Origin: Gammaproteobacteria bacterium
GTDB lineage: Bacteria; Pseudomonadota; Gammaproteobacteria; Chromatiales; Chromatiaceae
Direction of reading: 5' to 3'
NCBI GenBank assembly: GCA_024206335.1
Contig: JAAGZL010000730.1
Coordinates: 1-64,000, forward strand
Length of the DNA: 64,000 nt
This document shows, piece after piece, positions 52,618 through 61,804 of this stretch (the stretch's first letter is position 1; each line of letters opens with the position of its first letter). The translations under genes and the position numbers were made by a program. The notes beneath the pieces were generated by a model. That model was given only the letters and a program-made list of their open reading frames with translations, made no database searches and had not been told where the DNA came from.

Positions 52618-53358
52618 TTATTTTTTCGGCGCAGTGTCCACGGCCTTTGGAGCAGGGATAGGGGCCAGTGCTGCGGCAGCTGGCGCAGGAGTAGGGGCTG
52701 CAGCAACTGGTGCAGGAGCGGCAGCTGTGGGTGCCATTCCAGTCATATTAAACATGCCAAGCATGGGCTGCATGCTCTGTGGATTCATCATCCACTGCAT
52801 CCGTGGTGTGTACCAGTTAGGATCGGTCATTGGAGCAAGCATGGGCTGATAAAATGTTGGATTCATTAGTGCGGTACCCCAGCGGCCAAGAGAATCCATA
52901 CTCATCATGGACGTCATTGAGTTCCAGACCTGTGGGTTCATTGGGGCCATCATCCAGTTCATATACATCGTTGGATTCATAAAACGCATCCCGACCCGCA
53001 TCATCTTGTTGGGATCAGTTGCATTCTTCATCCAGGTATCCCACATCACCGGCTCGGTGGAGCACTTCATCATCACGTGCAGGGTGCGTGGATCGTTGAC
53101 TATGGACATCAACTGCGCCATTTTGCCCGGGTCTGCCATATAGTCGGCCATAATCTCCATATCGGTGAAGGCCTTCAGATGACCACGAATCTTTTCGAAA
53201 TCATCACCTTGTACCCCTTGGCACTCGGCGTAGTATTTCTTTGCCTTTTCGAATTTGTGGTCTGAGGCTGCTGTGTTGTCGGCAGCAACTGTAGTTCCAA
53301 GCCCCAGAACTATCGATAAGGCAGTTATTGCGGCTAGTATGTAATGACGACTGATCAT
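52618..53358 (-). CDS. exported Met-rich protein built of 13-residue repeats
   Basis: About 246 residues from the ATG at 53358, which has GGAG 8 bases upstream (an earlier ATG at 53397 does not). Signal peptide to about residue 26 (TTVAADN). Residues about 76-204 are ten consecutive 13-residue units (one of 12) each starting with D/N/E-P, for example DPRTLHVMMKCST, EPVMWDTWMKNAT, NPTMYMNWMMAPM, NPTFYQPMLAPMT. Met and Trp/Tyr are very frequent. A Pro/Ala-rich tail (about 210-246) follows. The repeats may form a solenoid or bind soft metals via Met; this is inference. Monocistronic, with a perfect palindrome upstream. I do not recognise the family. Confidence 0.85.
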   Translation of the reverse strand: MISRHYILAAITALSIVLGLGTTVAADNTAASDHKFEKAKKYYAECQGVQGDDFEKIRGHLKAFTDMEIMADYMADPGKMAQLMSIVNDPRTLHVMMKCSTEPVMWDTWMKNATDPNKMMRVGMRFMNPTMYMNWMMAPMNPQVWNSMTSMMSMDSLGRWGTALMNPTFYQPMLAPMTDPNWYTPRMQWMMNPQSMQPMLGMFNMTGMAPTAAAPAPVAAAPTPAPAAAALAPIPAPKAVDTAPKK

Positions 53359-53454
53359 TGCTTTGTCTCCAGATTCAAGAGATTGGTATTTGGACAATGT
53401 TTGTCCATTAAACGAACGGCGATACTAACACATAAAATGGGGGATATTAACAAT

Positions 53455-53496
53455 TATCAATGAGAAATTTAGCATATTCTTAATTTCTCATTGATA
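53455..53496. promoter_or_regulatory. 15-bp perfect inverted repeat upstream of the Met-repeat gene
   Basis: TATCAATGAGAAATT (53455-53469) and its exact complement (53482-53496) around a 12-base spacer, about 97 bases before the Met-repeat start. Read on the minus strand the spacer holds TGCTAAAT, which could be an extended -10. It could be a dimeric regulator site or a 5' leader hairpin. Confidence 0.55.
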
Positions 53497-53619
53497 GACA
53501 GGTGTTTACAGTATGTGTAGGGATGGCCAAAGATTATGATTTTAATGATTATCGGGGGCTCTGTATGGTCCACAATCTGTGGATTTTTGCCCAAATGGTG
53601 TAATTAAGCCAATAGATAT

Positions 53620-54747
53620 CTAGCGGTAACGTCGCATATACCACCATTCAAACAGGCGTTTCAGCCAGTGGAATAGCCGCATGTTGGGTAGGACCAGATT
53701 GTATTTTTGGTTGCGTGCTACCAGCATGCCGGAGTTGAGGGTATCCACGATACAGACTAGTTCCACCCGGAAGTGCTTTGTTGGCTTTTCGCCCCTGAGT
53801 TCAGCCAGCAGGTTGGTAGCGGCGGTATTGGCTTGTAGTTCGGCCATATGGGCCTGTTTTGGCATCCAGTCGGGGCCGGGAAAGCTACCGGCATCCCCTG
53901 CCACGTATATTTTTTGCATACCCTGCACCCGGCAGAGTTGGTCTGCCTGAATGAGTCCGCCGGCGGATCGGGGCAGGTCGGTGTTGTCGAACCACTTGTT
54001 ACCGGTTATGCCAGGCATGAATAGGGTAAGGTGGGATTCAAACTCTCCCCCTTCGGTCTGCACGCTGGTTTCGGTAAAGCCCTTGATCTTATGCCCCAGA
54101 TGGGTCTCTATCCCGCGCTTGCGGATCTCTGAGAGCAGACCATCCACGGCCTTGGGCCCCAATCGGTTACCGGGGGAGGGTGCCGGGGTGAAGAGGATGA
54201 GCTTGAAGTTGTTGCGTCTGCCATCCAGCTGCAGCATACGTTCTATTCCAAATAGGAACTCGAACATAGGGCCGCCACGCATGGCTGAGGGCTCTTTGGG
54301 ATTGCCGGAAAAGCCCATGGCGATAGTTCCACTCTGCATCTGGGCTATCCGGTCGCGAATCCTGGTGGCCGCCGGGATCCCTTCGCAGGGGGTTATGGTG
54401 TGTTCTATCCCGGGCAGTTTTTTTATAAAGCGTCCGCCACTGCAGATGATCAGGCCGTCATTGGTTATGGGGTCCCGGTCGGTAATCAGGGTGCGTCCCC
54501 CATCCTTGAGGCCGGTGGCGGAGGCGGGATAGTGCTTTATCTTCATCCGGTGCAGAAAGGTATCCAGCCTGATCCGCAGCTGTTCTGGTTCTCTTAATCC
54601 GGATGGAATCCAGATGGTGCCAGGCAGGTAAACAAACTCGGCCTTGGGTGCTATCAGGGTGATTTCGGCCTTGGGTTCTGCTGTTCTCAGTTTTCTTGCT
54701 GCTGCTAATCCGGCAAAACCACTGCCAACAATGCTTATTTTTTTCAT
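53620..54747 (-). CDS. SQR/FCSD-like FAD-dependent oxidoreductase, atypical
   Basis: 375 residues. N-terminal FAD dinucleotide motif IVGSGFAGLAAARKL, LIAPKAEFVYLPGT, a second FAD segment YVAGDAGSFPGPDWMPKQAH. The C-terminus RLFHWLKRLFEWWYMRRYR looks like a membrane-binding amphipathic helix. It belongs with sulfide:quinone oxidoreductases and related flavoproteins. Cys occur at 102, 121, 272 and 332; C332 fits the C-terminal redox Cys and C121 the first one. The Cys expected at the CxGP-type site is absent (SAMRGGPMFEF, about 155-163). It may therefore use another substrate, or sulfide by another route. Quinone or NADH partner unknown. Confidence 0.75.
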   Translation of the reverse strand: MKKISIVGSGFAGLAAARKLRTAEPKAEITLIAPKAEFVYLPGTIWIPSGLREPEQLRIRLDTFLHRMKIKHYPASATGLKDGGRTLITDRDPITNDGLIICSGGRFIKKLPGIEHTITPCEGIPAATRIRDRIAQMQSGTIAMGFSGNPKEPSAMRGGPMFEFLFGIERMLQLDGRRNNFKLILFTPAPSPGNRLGPKAVDGLLSEIRKRGIETHLGHKIKGFTETSVQTEGGEFESHLTLFMPGITGNKWFDNTDLPRSAGGLIQADQLCRVQGMQKIYVAGDAGSFPGPDWMPKQAHMAELQANTAATNLLAELRGEKPTKHFRVELVCIVDTLNSGMLVARNQKYNLVLPNMRLFHWLKRLFEWWYMRRYR

Positions 54748-55010
54748 TTTTTAATTAACCCAGCTACATAAAATGGGGAGTTCAGCCGCTGTGCGCCTGC
54801 CTACAGTTAAGGATCAAAATGCTACTGTAGCACTCCTGCTCTGCGTTGTGGTCCTTGCCAATGGAGTGGCCATCGGCTATGAACTGCCTCTGTGTTTAAG
54901 GCCATTTATGAAGTTTTAACTCTTCATGCTATGGGTCGAGTCAATAAATAGTTACAGCCGGTCAGTATTTATGGCTTATCGCTAGTGATAGGATGCGCTG
55001 CCGAGGGAAT

Positions 55011-55400
55011 TTAGTTCTGAAAGCCATATTCCTCAATCATCTCGCGGATTGGTTTCAGCACATCTTCAACCTGATCGACCAGCTCAAATCCAGTGTCGAA
55101 GAATGCCTTATTTATATCGTTTGAGCTCCAGCGGCTTATGGCCTGAAACTGGATTCGGATCTCAGTCTCATCTGGGGTATTCCAGTGGATCTCCAGCCCA
55201 AAGGTCTGCTTTGGTTCAATTGGCTTCTCGCTGATCAGCATAAAACCACCGGTATTGATGTCAACGATATGTCCCAGGAGCTGGTCTGTTTTGAGGTCCC
55301 ACACCCGGAGATAGTAGATTAGATGACGCCGTTTGATGGCTCTGCGGTCATCATTGTTATCGGTTGTGGGTTGATGCTTGTTGCCAAAAAACATAAACAT
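55011..55400 (-). CDS. PilZ-domain protein
   Basis: 129 residues. RXXXR at R20-R24 and the second cyclic-di-GMP contact DINTGG (D47) with Asn where Ser is usual. Single PilZ domain, cytosolic; probably binds cyclic-di-GMP and relays the signal. Related by function to the GGDEF-EAL protein at 2104-4050, but not adjacent. Good ribosome site (AGAGGAAA before the ATG). Confidence 0.85.
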   Translation of the reverse strand: MFMFFGNKHQPTTDNNDDRRAIKRRHLIYYLRVWDLKTDQLLGHIVDINTGGFMLISEKPIEPKQTFGLEIHWNTPDETEIRIQFQAISRWSSNDINKAFFDTGFELVDQVEDVLKPIREMIEEYGFQN

Positions 55401-55658
55401 TTCCTCTTGAAGGTATGCTTCGTATATTAATTGCTATAGTGGTGTCTGGCCAGTTGATTGTGCCTGTATATCCCAACCTAAGAAAATTATCCTGCCCCCT
55501 AAGCATGGTATCTGTTTTGGTTATTGGCAAGGGTGTAGGCATTGGATTTTGTTCAGCATAGGTTCATGCAGTTCAATCTAGAATTTCCTGAAACACCAAC
55601 TTAATTTCTAAGGCACTGTATTCAGGATGCTGTGTAAGGTAAATCAGGGAAAACAGAG

Positions 55659-55844
55659 ATGCGTATAAAAAAAATGATGATAATTGCTGCAGTTACAGTC
55701 ATGGGCTTGACCTTAGTGGGTTGCCATGGATACAACCATCAATATTCAGGCGCAGTTGTTTATGGTTGGCAATCAGACCTCTTCTATTATCCTGTTCACT
55801 CACGTCGTCCTCGACACCATAGGCATCATCATCACAACTGGTGA
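55659..55844 (+). CDS. small His-rich lipoprotein (hypothetical)
   Basis: 61 residues. Lipoprotein signal with lipobox LTLVGC (Cys about residue 22), then a Tyr-rich stretch and a His/Arg-rich tail RRPRHHRHHHHNW. The tail could bind metal. AGGGAAAACAG precedes the ATG. Small but the signal-peptide plus lipobox pattern supports a real gene. The function is unknown. Confidence 0.65.
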   Translation: MRIKKMMIIAAVTVMGLTLVGCHGYNHQYSGAVVYGWQSDLFYYPVHSRRPRHHRHHHHNW

Positions 55845-56147
55845 TAACCAAAGACAGTCACGATATCTATTACAGGACAGGGTGGTGGTTGATTTATCTG
55901 TGTACTAGTTGTACCTGTACAGCATCCGGCAGATGTAGTTTTATCTTCATTTCATATAGCCATTATGCGCAAGTTTTTGCGAATTGACTGGGTTATGATC
56001 AAAGCTGCCCGTGGCCAGAGGCCAACGGCTTGGCCAGTTGAGCACATCATTGCTACATCTGCTTACGTTGTTTTCGTAACAACAGAACAGAAGCAATGAG
56101 CTGATTTAGAAAGCTACAAATATACTGTCAGCCAGGGGGTGAGTATT
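55845..56147. other. intergenic stretch, nothing convincing
   Basis: No coding signal. It contains a small hairpin GTTGTT-TTCGT-AACAAC near 56067-56083 within TGCTT...AAGCA outer arms, and is otherwise featureless. Confidence 0.4.
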
Positions 56148-56756
56148 TTACTTCTTATTCATGGTTCGCAGACGCTTGATCAGGCCCTCCATACCGCTAC
56201 GCTTGATTATTCCTTGAAAACTGGCGGTGTGGCTTTTGGCCAGACTCACACCAGCTATAATAATATCGTAGGCACGCCACCCACTTTTTCCACGGTACAT
56301 TAAATAGACCACATTGACCGAGCTGGTTCCGGAAGGTGTTACCCGGGTGCGCACAGCCACACTCTTACCTTTGCCCTTGGTCCCAATATGCTGCATCTTC
56401 CAACTGCCGTAACTGGAAAATGCAGTGCCATAGGTGCGGACCAACATCCGTTTGAACTGGGAAGTAAATCTGCTTCTCTGTCCAGATGAGGCCTTGCTCC
56501 AGTACTTCTTCCCCAATGCTCGTTTTGCAACCATATGAAAATTAACATGTGGCACGAGAATTCGGTTAACTGCACCATACACGCGGCTAGGGCTGGGCTT
56601 ACCCTTCAATGCCCGCTGCATACGATCAGAAACCTTCTGAATAATGGCTTGTGGTGCAGTTAACGACTTGCTCCATGCCTGCTGAGGCATGATTAATACC
56701 AGAAAAAATAGCACTGTAAGCGATATTCGTAATTTGGTAGGTGATATTAGCTCCAT
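56148..56756 (-). CDS. MlaC-family phospholipid-binding protein
   Basis: 202 residues. Signal peptide (ending near QQAWSKS), then the MlaC/Ttg2D fold: VNRILVPHVNFHMVAKRALG, W..AS..QR..F...FK.ML, LMYRGKSGWRAYDIIIAGVSL. In the Mla system it carries phospholipids across the periplasm between outer and inner membranes. Here it stands alone, without mlaBDEF nearby, so it may be an orphan copy. Confidence 0.87.
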   Translation of the reverse strand: MELISPTKLRISLTVLFFLVLIMPQQAWSKSLTAPQAIIQKVSDRMQRALKGKPSPSRVYGAVNRILVPHVNFHMVAKRALGKKYWSKASSGQRSRFTSQFKRMLVRTYGTAFSSYGSWKMQHIGTKGKGKSVAVRTRVTPSGTSSVNVVYLMYRGKSGWRAYDIIIAGVSLAKSHTASFQGIIKRSGMEGLIKRLRTMNKK

Positions 56757-57005
56757 AATTTAATCTCCATCTATAATTATTTTGTGGCCACACCTGACTG
56801 CAGCGTCTGGCAAGCGATTATTCTTTAATCTTCGGCAACCCCTATCCACTTACGTTCCCATCTCAGAGGGGGTTCTAATTTCAACAGGAGTCAGGATGAA
56901 AATCCAGTATCATGGCAAAATAGACCTCCCAAAAGGTATTTTTTTCCAACAACCGGATTTTTACGCTTATATCATACCGCCGCCTAAGGTATCTTATAGC
57001 GCTGA

Positions 57006-58049
<1,044 letters not shown>

Positions 58050-58051
58050 AT

Positions 58052-58870
58052 ATGATCGACAGATATGCCGTTATCGGCAACCCAATCGAACACAGCAAAT
58101 CACCACTGATCCACCAGGCCTTTGCCGAGCAGACCGGGGAAAAACTGGAGTACGACCGCATCCTGGGGCGACTTGGAAGCTTTGACCAGGCGGTTGGAAA
58201 ATTTCTGAGACAGGGAGGAAAGGGCCTGAATATTACCGTTCCGTTCAAGGAGGATGCCTGGCGACTGGCGGATGAACGAAGTGACCGAGCAGAGACCGCA
58301 GGCGCGGTCAACACCCTGATACTACTACCAGACGGCAGGCTGCGCGGTGATAACACCGACGGCGTTGGTCTGGTCAACGACCTTAGCCAGAACCACAGCT
58401 GCCCCCTGTCTGGGGCAGAGATCCTGCTGCTTGGAGCAGGCGGCGCCACCCGCGGCGTACTTCGCCCTCTATTGGAGGCCAATCCCAAGCGGCTGACCAT
58501 CGCCAATCGCACCGCCAGTAAGGCCTCTGCCCTGGCCACAGAGTGTGCCACTCTGGGCATGGTCACGGGATGTGGACTGGAACAACTTGAGGGGCAAGAG
58601 TTCGATATCATAATCAACGGAACCGCCGCTGGATTGGCAGGTGAGGTGCCGGATATTCCCGGCAGCATCTTGCGTCTTGGGGGTTGGATCTATGACATGA
58701 TGTATAGCGACACCCCTACTGCATTTGTGCGCTGGGGCCAGAACCACGGGGCTGGAAAGGCCCTGGACGGAGTGGGGATGCTGGTGGAGCAGGCAGCAGA
58801 ATCATTCTATCTATGGCGTGGTGTACGCCCGGATACCTCAGTGGTTATCAGATTACTCCAGTCGGGTTGA
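58052..58870 (+). CDS. aroE: shikimate dehydrogenase (NADP+)
   Basis: 272 residues. Catalytic Lys K66 in ITVPFKEDA, NTDGVG, and the NADP Rossmann motif LLGAGGATRGVL with the basic NRTASKASAL segment that prefers NADP. Shikimate pathway. Immediate hemB partner; their pairing is known in several gammaproteobacteria. Confidence 0.96.
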   Translation: MIDRYAVIGNPIEHSKSPLIHQAFAEQTGEKLEYDRILGRLGSFDQAVGKFLRQGGKGLNITVPFKEDAWRLADERSDRAETAGAVNTLILLPDGRLRGDNTDGVGLVNDLSQNHSCPLSGAEILLLGAGGATRGVLRPLLEANPKRLTIANRTASKASALATECATLGMVTGCGLEQLEGQEFDIIINGTAAGLAGEVPDIPGSILRLGGWIYDMMYSDTPTAFVRWGQNHGAGKALDGVGMLVEQAAESFYLWRGVRPDTSVVIRLLQSG

Positions 58871-58918
58871 GAAGGTGTTAGGGCTTATAAAAATACCAAT
58901 TATATAATTAATTATGAG

Positions 58919-59218
58919 ATGACTATGGTAAAGGCTATATTTTTATTGGTGTTGTTGTTGACGGCTCAAATGACATTTGCAGCATTAGCTCCGAAATACC
59001 AAAACATGAAAGATTTGGATGTCATTGTAGAATTCATAAAGAAACATGAAAAAATACTTTCCACACTGGAAACAATCGACTTTGAAAATTACACCATACA
59101 TTATCGTAATGGGTGTAAAGCTATTTTTGGCCGGAAAGATTTTGCCAGACTAAATGGATGGGTCGGCCCTGCTGATCCTCTCGAATTTATGAGATCAACT
59201 TGCAGCGTAGATTATTGA
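58919..59218 (+). CDS. small exported protein (hypothetical)
   Basis: 99 residues (97 if the ATG at 58925 is used). Signal peptide (MVKAIFLLVLLLTAQMTFA-A), then about 75 residues with two Cys (C72-type in RNGCKAIF and STCSVDY) that may form a disulfide. AT-richer than aroE. Not recognised; periplasmic or secreted role inferred. Confidence 0.65.
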   Translation: MTMVKAIFLLVLLLTAQMTFAALAPKYQNMKDLDVIVEFIKKHEKILSTLETIDFENYTIHYRNGCKAIFGRKDFARLNGWVGPADPLEFMRSTCSVDY

Positions 59219-59254
59219 TTGCCTAATAAGGCAAATGCTCTCGAACGGCACGTT

Positions 59255-59289
59255 ATTAACCCAGCCCCATAATATGGGGCTGGGTTAAT
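59255..59289. terminator. perfect 16-bp palindrome between convergent genes
   Basis: ATTAACCCAGCCCCAT, loop AAT, exact complement. It lies between two convergent genes and probably stops both transcripts, although no T run follows. A degenerate relative occurs at 54754-54786. Confidence 0.6.
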
Positions 59290-59298
59290 AGTATCTGA

Positions 59299-59832
59299 TC
59301 ACTCCTCCCGATACTGCTGACTCAGCCTGAAGTAGTTGGCCGCCAAGTAGTCCAGAAACTCCTGCTCTCTCTGATTCAACTCCCGCACCTTGCGTACCGG
59401 TGATCCATGCCACAGATAACCCCCATCCAACACCTTGCCACCAGGTACCAGACTACCGGCCCCCAACACCACCCGAGGCTCGATAACAGCCCCATCCATC
59501 ACCACCGCACCCATCCCTATAAGACAGTTGTCGCCAATGGTGCAGCCATGCAGCATCACCTTGTGCCCAACCGTCACATTATTGCCAATGATGGTGGGAT
59601 AGCCGCCGGGATTGAAGCGACTATCGTGGGTCACATGCACCACACTTCCATCCTGAATATTGGTATTGGTGCCAATCTTTATGTGATGGATATCGCCACG
59701 TATCACCACTTGTGGCCAGATGGAACAACCAGTACCCAGCTCCACCTCACCGATGATTACCGCAGTGGGGTCCACCCATACATCCTCCGCAATAGAGGGT
59801 GCCTTGCCTTGAAATGCTCTAATATCTGCCAC
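59299..59832 (-). CDS. gamma-class carbonic anhydrase family protein
   Basis: 177 residues. Left-handed beta helix with three zinc His at about 66, 90 and 95 (VHVTHD; VGHKVMLHGC), then C-terminal helix. The family includes YrdA/PaaY-type proteins whose carbonic anhydrase activity is often absent or weak. Cytosolic trimer. Divergent from lemA. Confidence 0.93.
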   Translation of the reverse strand: MADIRAFQGKAPSIAEDVWVDPTAVIIGEVELGTGCSIWPQVVIRGDIHHIKIGTNTNIQDGSVVHVTHDSRFNPGGYPTIIGNNVTVGHKVMLHGCTIGDNCLIGMGAVVMDGAVIEPRVVLGAGSLVPGGKVLDGGYLWHGSPVRKVRELNQREQEFLDYLAANYFRLSQQYREE

Positions 59833-59903
59833 ATATTACTCCTGAGTGGTTACACATCCGACTAATGATACAATCATTGGCACCATAGAAAAAAGGAGCT
59901 GGC

Positions 59904-60476
59904 ATGGACATATCCACTTTCGTCGTCTTGGGGGTGATCGCACTGACTGCAATCTATGCGGTAACCATCTACAACGGCTTGGTAAATCTGAAGCATGGCG
60001 TATCTAAGGCGTGGTCAAATATTGACGTGCTTTTGAAGCAACGGCATGACGAACTGCCCAAGCTGGTAGAGACCTGTAAGCAGTATATGCAGTATGAACA
60101 GGAGACCCTGGAACGGGTAATGCAGGCCCGAAGCGCAGTCTCCGCCGCCCGGCAACAGGGTGATATGGGCGCCCTCGGTGCCGCCGAGGGCCAGCTGCGG
60201 CTAGGGCTGGGCAACCTATTTGCCGTGGCCGAGGCCTATCCTGACCTGAAGGCCAACGAGACCTTTCTGCACCTGCAGGGCCGCATCAGCGGGCTGGAGA
60301 ACAGCATTGCCGACCGGCGCGAATTTTATAATGAAAGCGTAAACAACAACAATGTCCGCATAGAGCAGTTTCCTGATGTTATTATCGCTGGTATGTTTAA
60401 TTTCAAGGCCGCCGACCTGCTGGAATTTTCTGAGCAAGAGAAGCAGGACGTAGATTTGAAATCACTGTTTGATTGA
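59904..60476 (+). CDS. LemA family protein
   Basis: 190 residues. N-terminal membrane helix, then the LemA helical bundle: YNGLVNLKHGVSKAWSNIDV, LLKQRHDELPKLVETCKQYM, ALENSIADRREFYNESVN-type region with FNxxx motif. Function unclear; often paired with a GIDE-type protein, as here after an intervening 289-bp element. Confidence 0.9.
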   Translation: MDISTFVVLGVIALTAIYAVTIYNGLVNLKHGVSKAWSNIDVLLKQRHDELPKLVETCKQYMQYEQETLERVMQARSAVSAARQQGDMGALGAAEGQLRLGLGNLFAVAEAYPDLKANETFLHLQGRISGLENSIADRREFYNESVNNNNVRIEQFPDVIIAGMFNFKAADLLEFSEQEKQDVDLKSLFD

Positions 60477-60764
60477 ACCTACATTCCTCAGTTGACCACT
60501 ACTAACAGTAATTAACATCCTGAGTGTATGGGCTTTAACAGCACTTTTAACACTCACCTGCTGAGTGAAGAGCACTACACCGCTAATGGCGCATTTGGGG
60601 CGACGCATGGCGGTGTCACTTACATGGACGTAGGTGAGGGACGTAAGCATGGAGCGACAAGTTTTATAATTCCTTGGAATAGAATAACTATTCCTTATCG
60701 TTGCGCCTTGCCCTGCACCACCCCAAGCACACCCTTCGTGGTGTTCAACTGAGGATTCTAGGTT
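60476..60764. mobile_element. MITE-like element between lemA and the GIDE gene
   Basis: 289 bp bounded by 24-bp inverted ends (60476-60499 and 60741-60764) matching at 21 of 24 positions; core TCCTCAGTTGA is identical. Inside are a GGAATAG-AATAA-CTATTCC hairpin and a CACCAC...GTGGTG hairpin, and no convincing gene. It starts on the last base of the lemA stop and ends one base before the next ATG. The right end supplies the ribosome-site region (GAGGA). Looks like a small non-autonomous element; not confirmed. Confidence 0.6.
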
Positions 60765-60765
60765 A

Positions 60766-61716
60766 ATGTCCCTTACCCACCAGATCACTCTCCTATCCAA
60801 CTGGGAGTTCTGGGCGCTGACCATCGGGTCGGCCATCACCGCCCTGGTTGGCCTCTATCTGGTAGTTCGCTACCTGCGCCGGGTTCGGACCATTGAGGAC
60901 ATCCCTACAGCCAAGGTACGCTCAGCCCATCAGGGCTATGTGGAACTTGTCGGCATGGCCATCAAGATGGAGGGTGAACCCATCTTGGCCCCCCTCACTG
61001 GCCGGGAGTGTTGCTGGTTCCGCTATAAGATTGAGCGCCGTGGAGACAAACACTGGCACACCATAGAGAAGGGCAATAGTGAGCATCTGTTTCTGCTGCA
61101 AGATGACACCGGGGAGTGCATCATTGACCCGGATGGGGCAGATGTTACTTCAAAGCATACCATTGTCTGGCATGGCAACAGCAGCACCCCATCGAGCTAT
61201 ACCAGTACCACTACTGCTCCTGGAAAATTCTGGCAGCTGGCCAGAATTCTCGGGCAGCATACAACTATTGGCTCTCGTTACCGTTATACCGAATCCCGTA
61301 TCCAGCACCAGGATCCACTCTATGCTATAGGACTATTCAGGAGCATGGATGAGATGGACCATATACAGCAACGTAAAGAGATAACGCGAGAACTACTGCG
61401 CGACTGGAAACAGGATCAGGCCGGGTTGCTGCTGGAGTTTGATCGTAACCGGGATGGACGCATTGATGCTGCAGAGTGGGAACAGGTACGCCACAAAGCG
61501 GCCAAGCAGGCTCAGACCGAACAGCAGCAGCTCATGGGGGAGAACCAACTGCACACCCTGAGTGCTACCGGCTCCCGCCACCAGCCGTTTCTTCTCTCCA
61601 GCCTGCCAGAGTTCAATCTGGTACGGCGCTATCGACTATTCATCTCTCTGGCCACCACTGCCTTCTTTGTAGGCGGCATCCTATTTGTCTGGCTACTATC
61701 ATTCAAACTGGTGTAG
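60766..61716 (+). CDS. GIDE-type membrane protein with an EF-hand-like loop
   Basis: 316 residues. Membrane helices at about 14-35 and 290-313 flank a cytosolic or periplasmic domain of the GIDE type (RTIEDIPTAKVRSAHQGYVE; ECCWFRYKIERRG), often encoded with LemA. Near residues 226-237 it has DRNRDGRIDAAE, a DxNxDGxIDxxE calcium-binding EF-hand loop, which is unusual in the family. Calcium control is inferred from the loop alone. Confidence 0.78.
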   Translation: MSLTHQITLLSNWEFWALTIGSAITALVGLYLVVRYLRRVRTIEDIPTAKVRSAHQGYVELVGMAIKMEGEPILAPLTGRECCWFRYKIERRGDKHWHTIEKGNSEHLFLLQDDTGECIIDPDGADVTSKHTIVWHGNSSTPSSYTSTTTAPGKFWQLARILGQHTTIGSRYRYTESRIQHQDPLYAIGLFRSMDEMDHIQQRKEITRELLRDWKQDQAGLLLEFDRNRDGRIDAAEWEQVRHKAAKQAQTEQQQLMGENQLHTLSATGSRHQPFLLSSLPEFNLVRRYRLFISLATTAFFVGGILFVWLLSFKLV

Positions 61717-61745
61717 TGCACCGGGCTGTGTGATAAGAGCATTTC

Positions 61746-61762
61746 ATGTCACAATGTGACAT
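61746..61762. promoter_or_regulatory. 7-3-7 palindrome upstream of prlC
   Basis: ATGTCAC-AAT-GTGACAT, perfect, 43 bases before the prlC start. An operator or small leader hairpin is likely. Same geometry as the GTAACAC palindrome at 40389 but different sequence. Confidence 0.4.
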
Positions 61763-61804
61763 CTTGGTATCCAATATCTAATCCCGTGAGGTCTTTCAGC
61801 GTTT

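Noticed and set aside
60528..60752. 74-codon frame inside the MITE-like element
   Set aside because: Overlaps hairpins and the right terminal repeat; no ribosome site or family resemblance.
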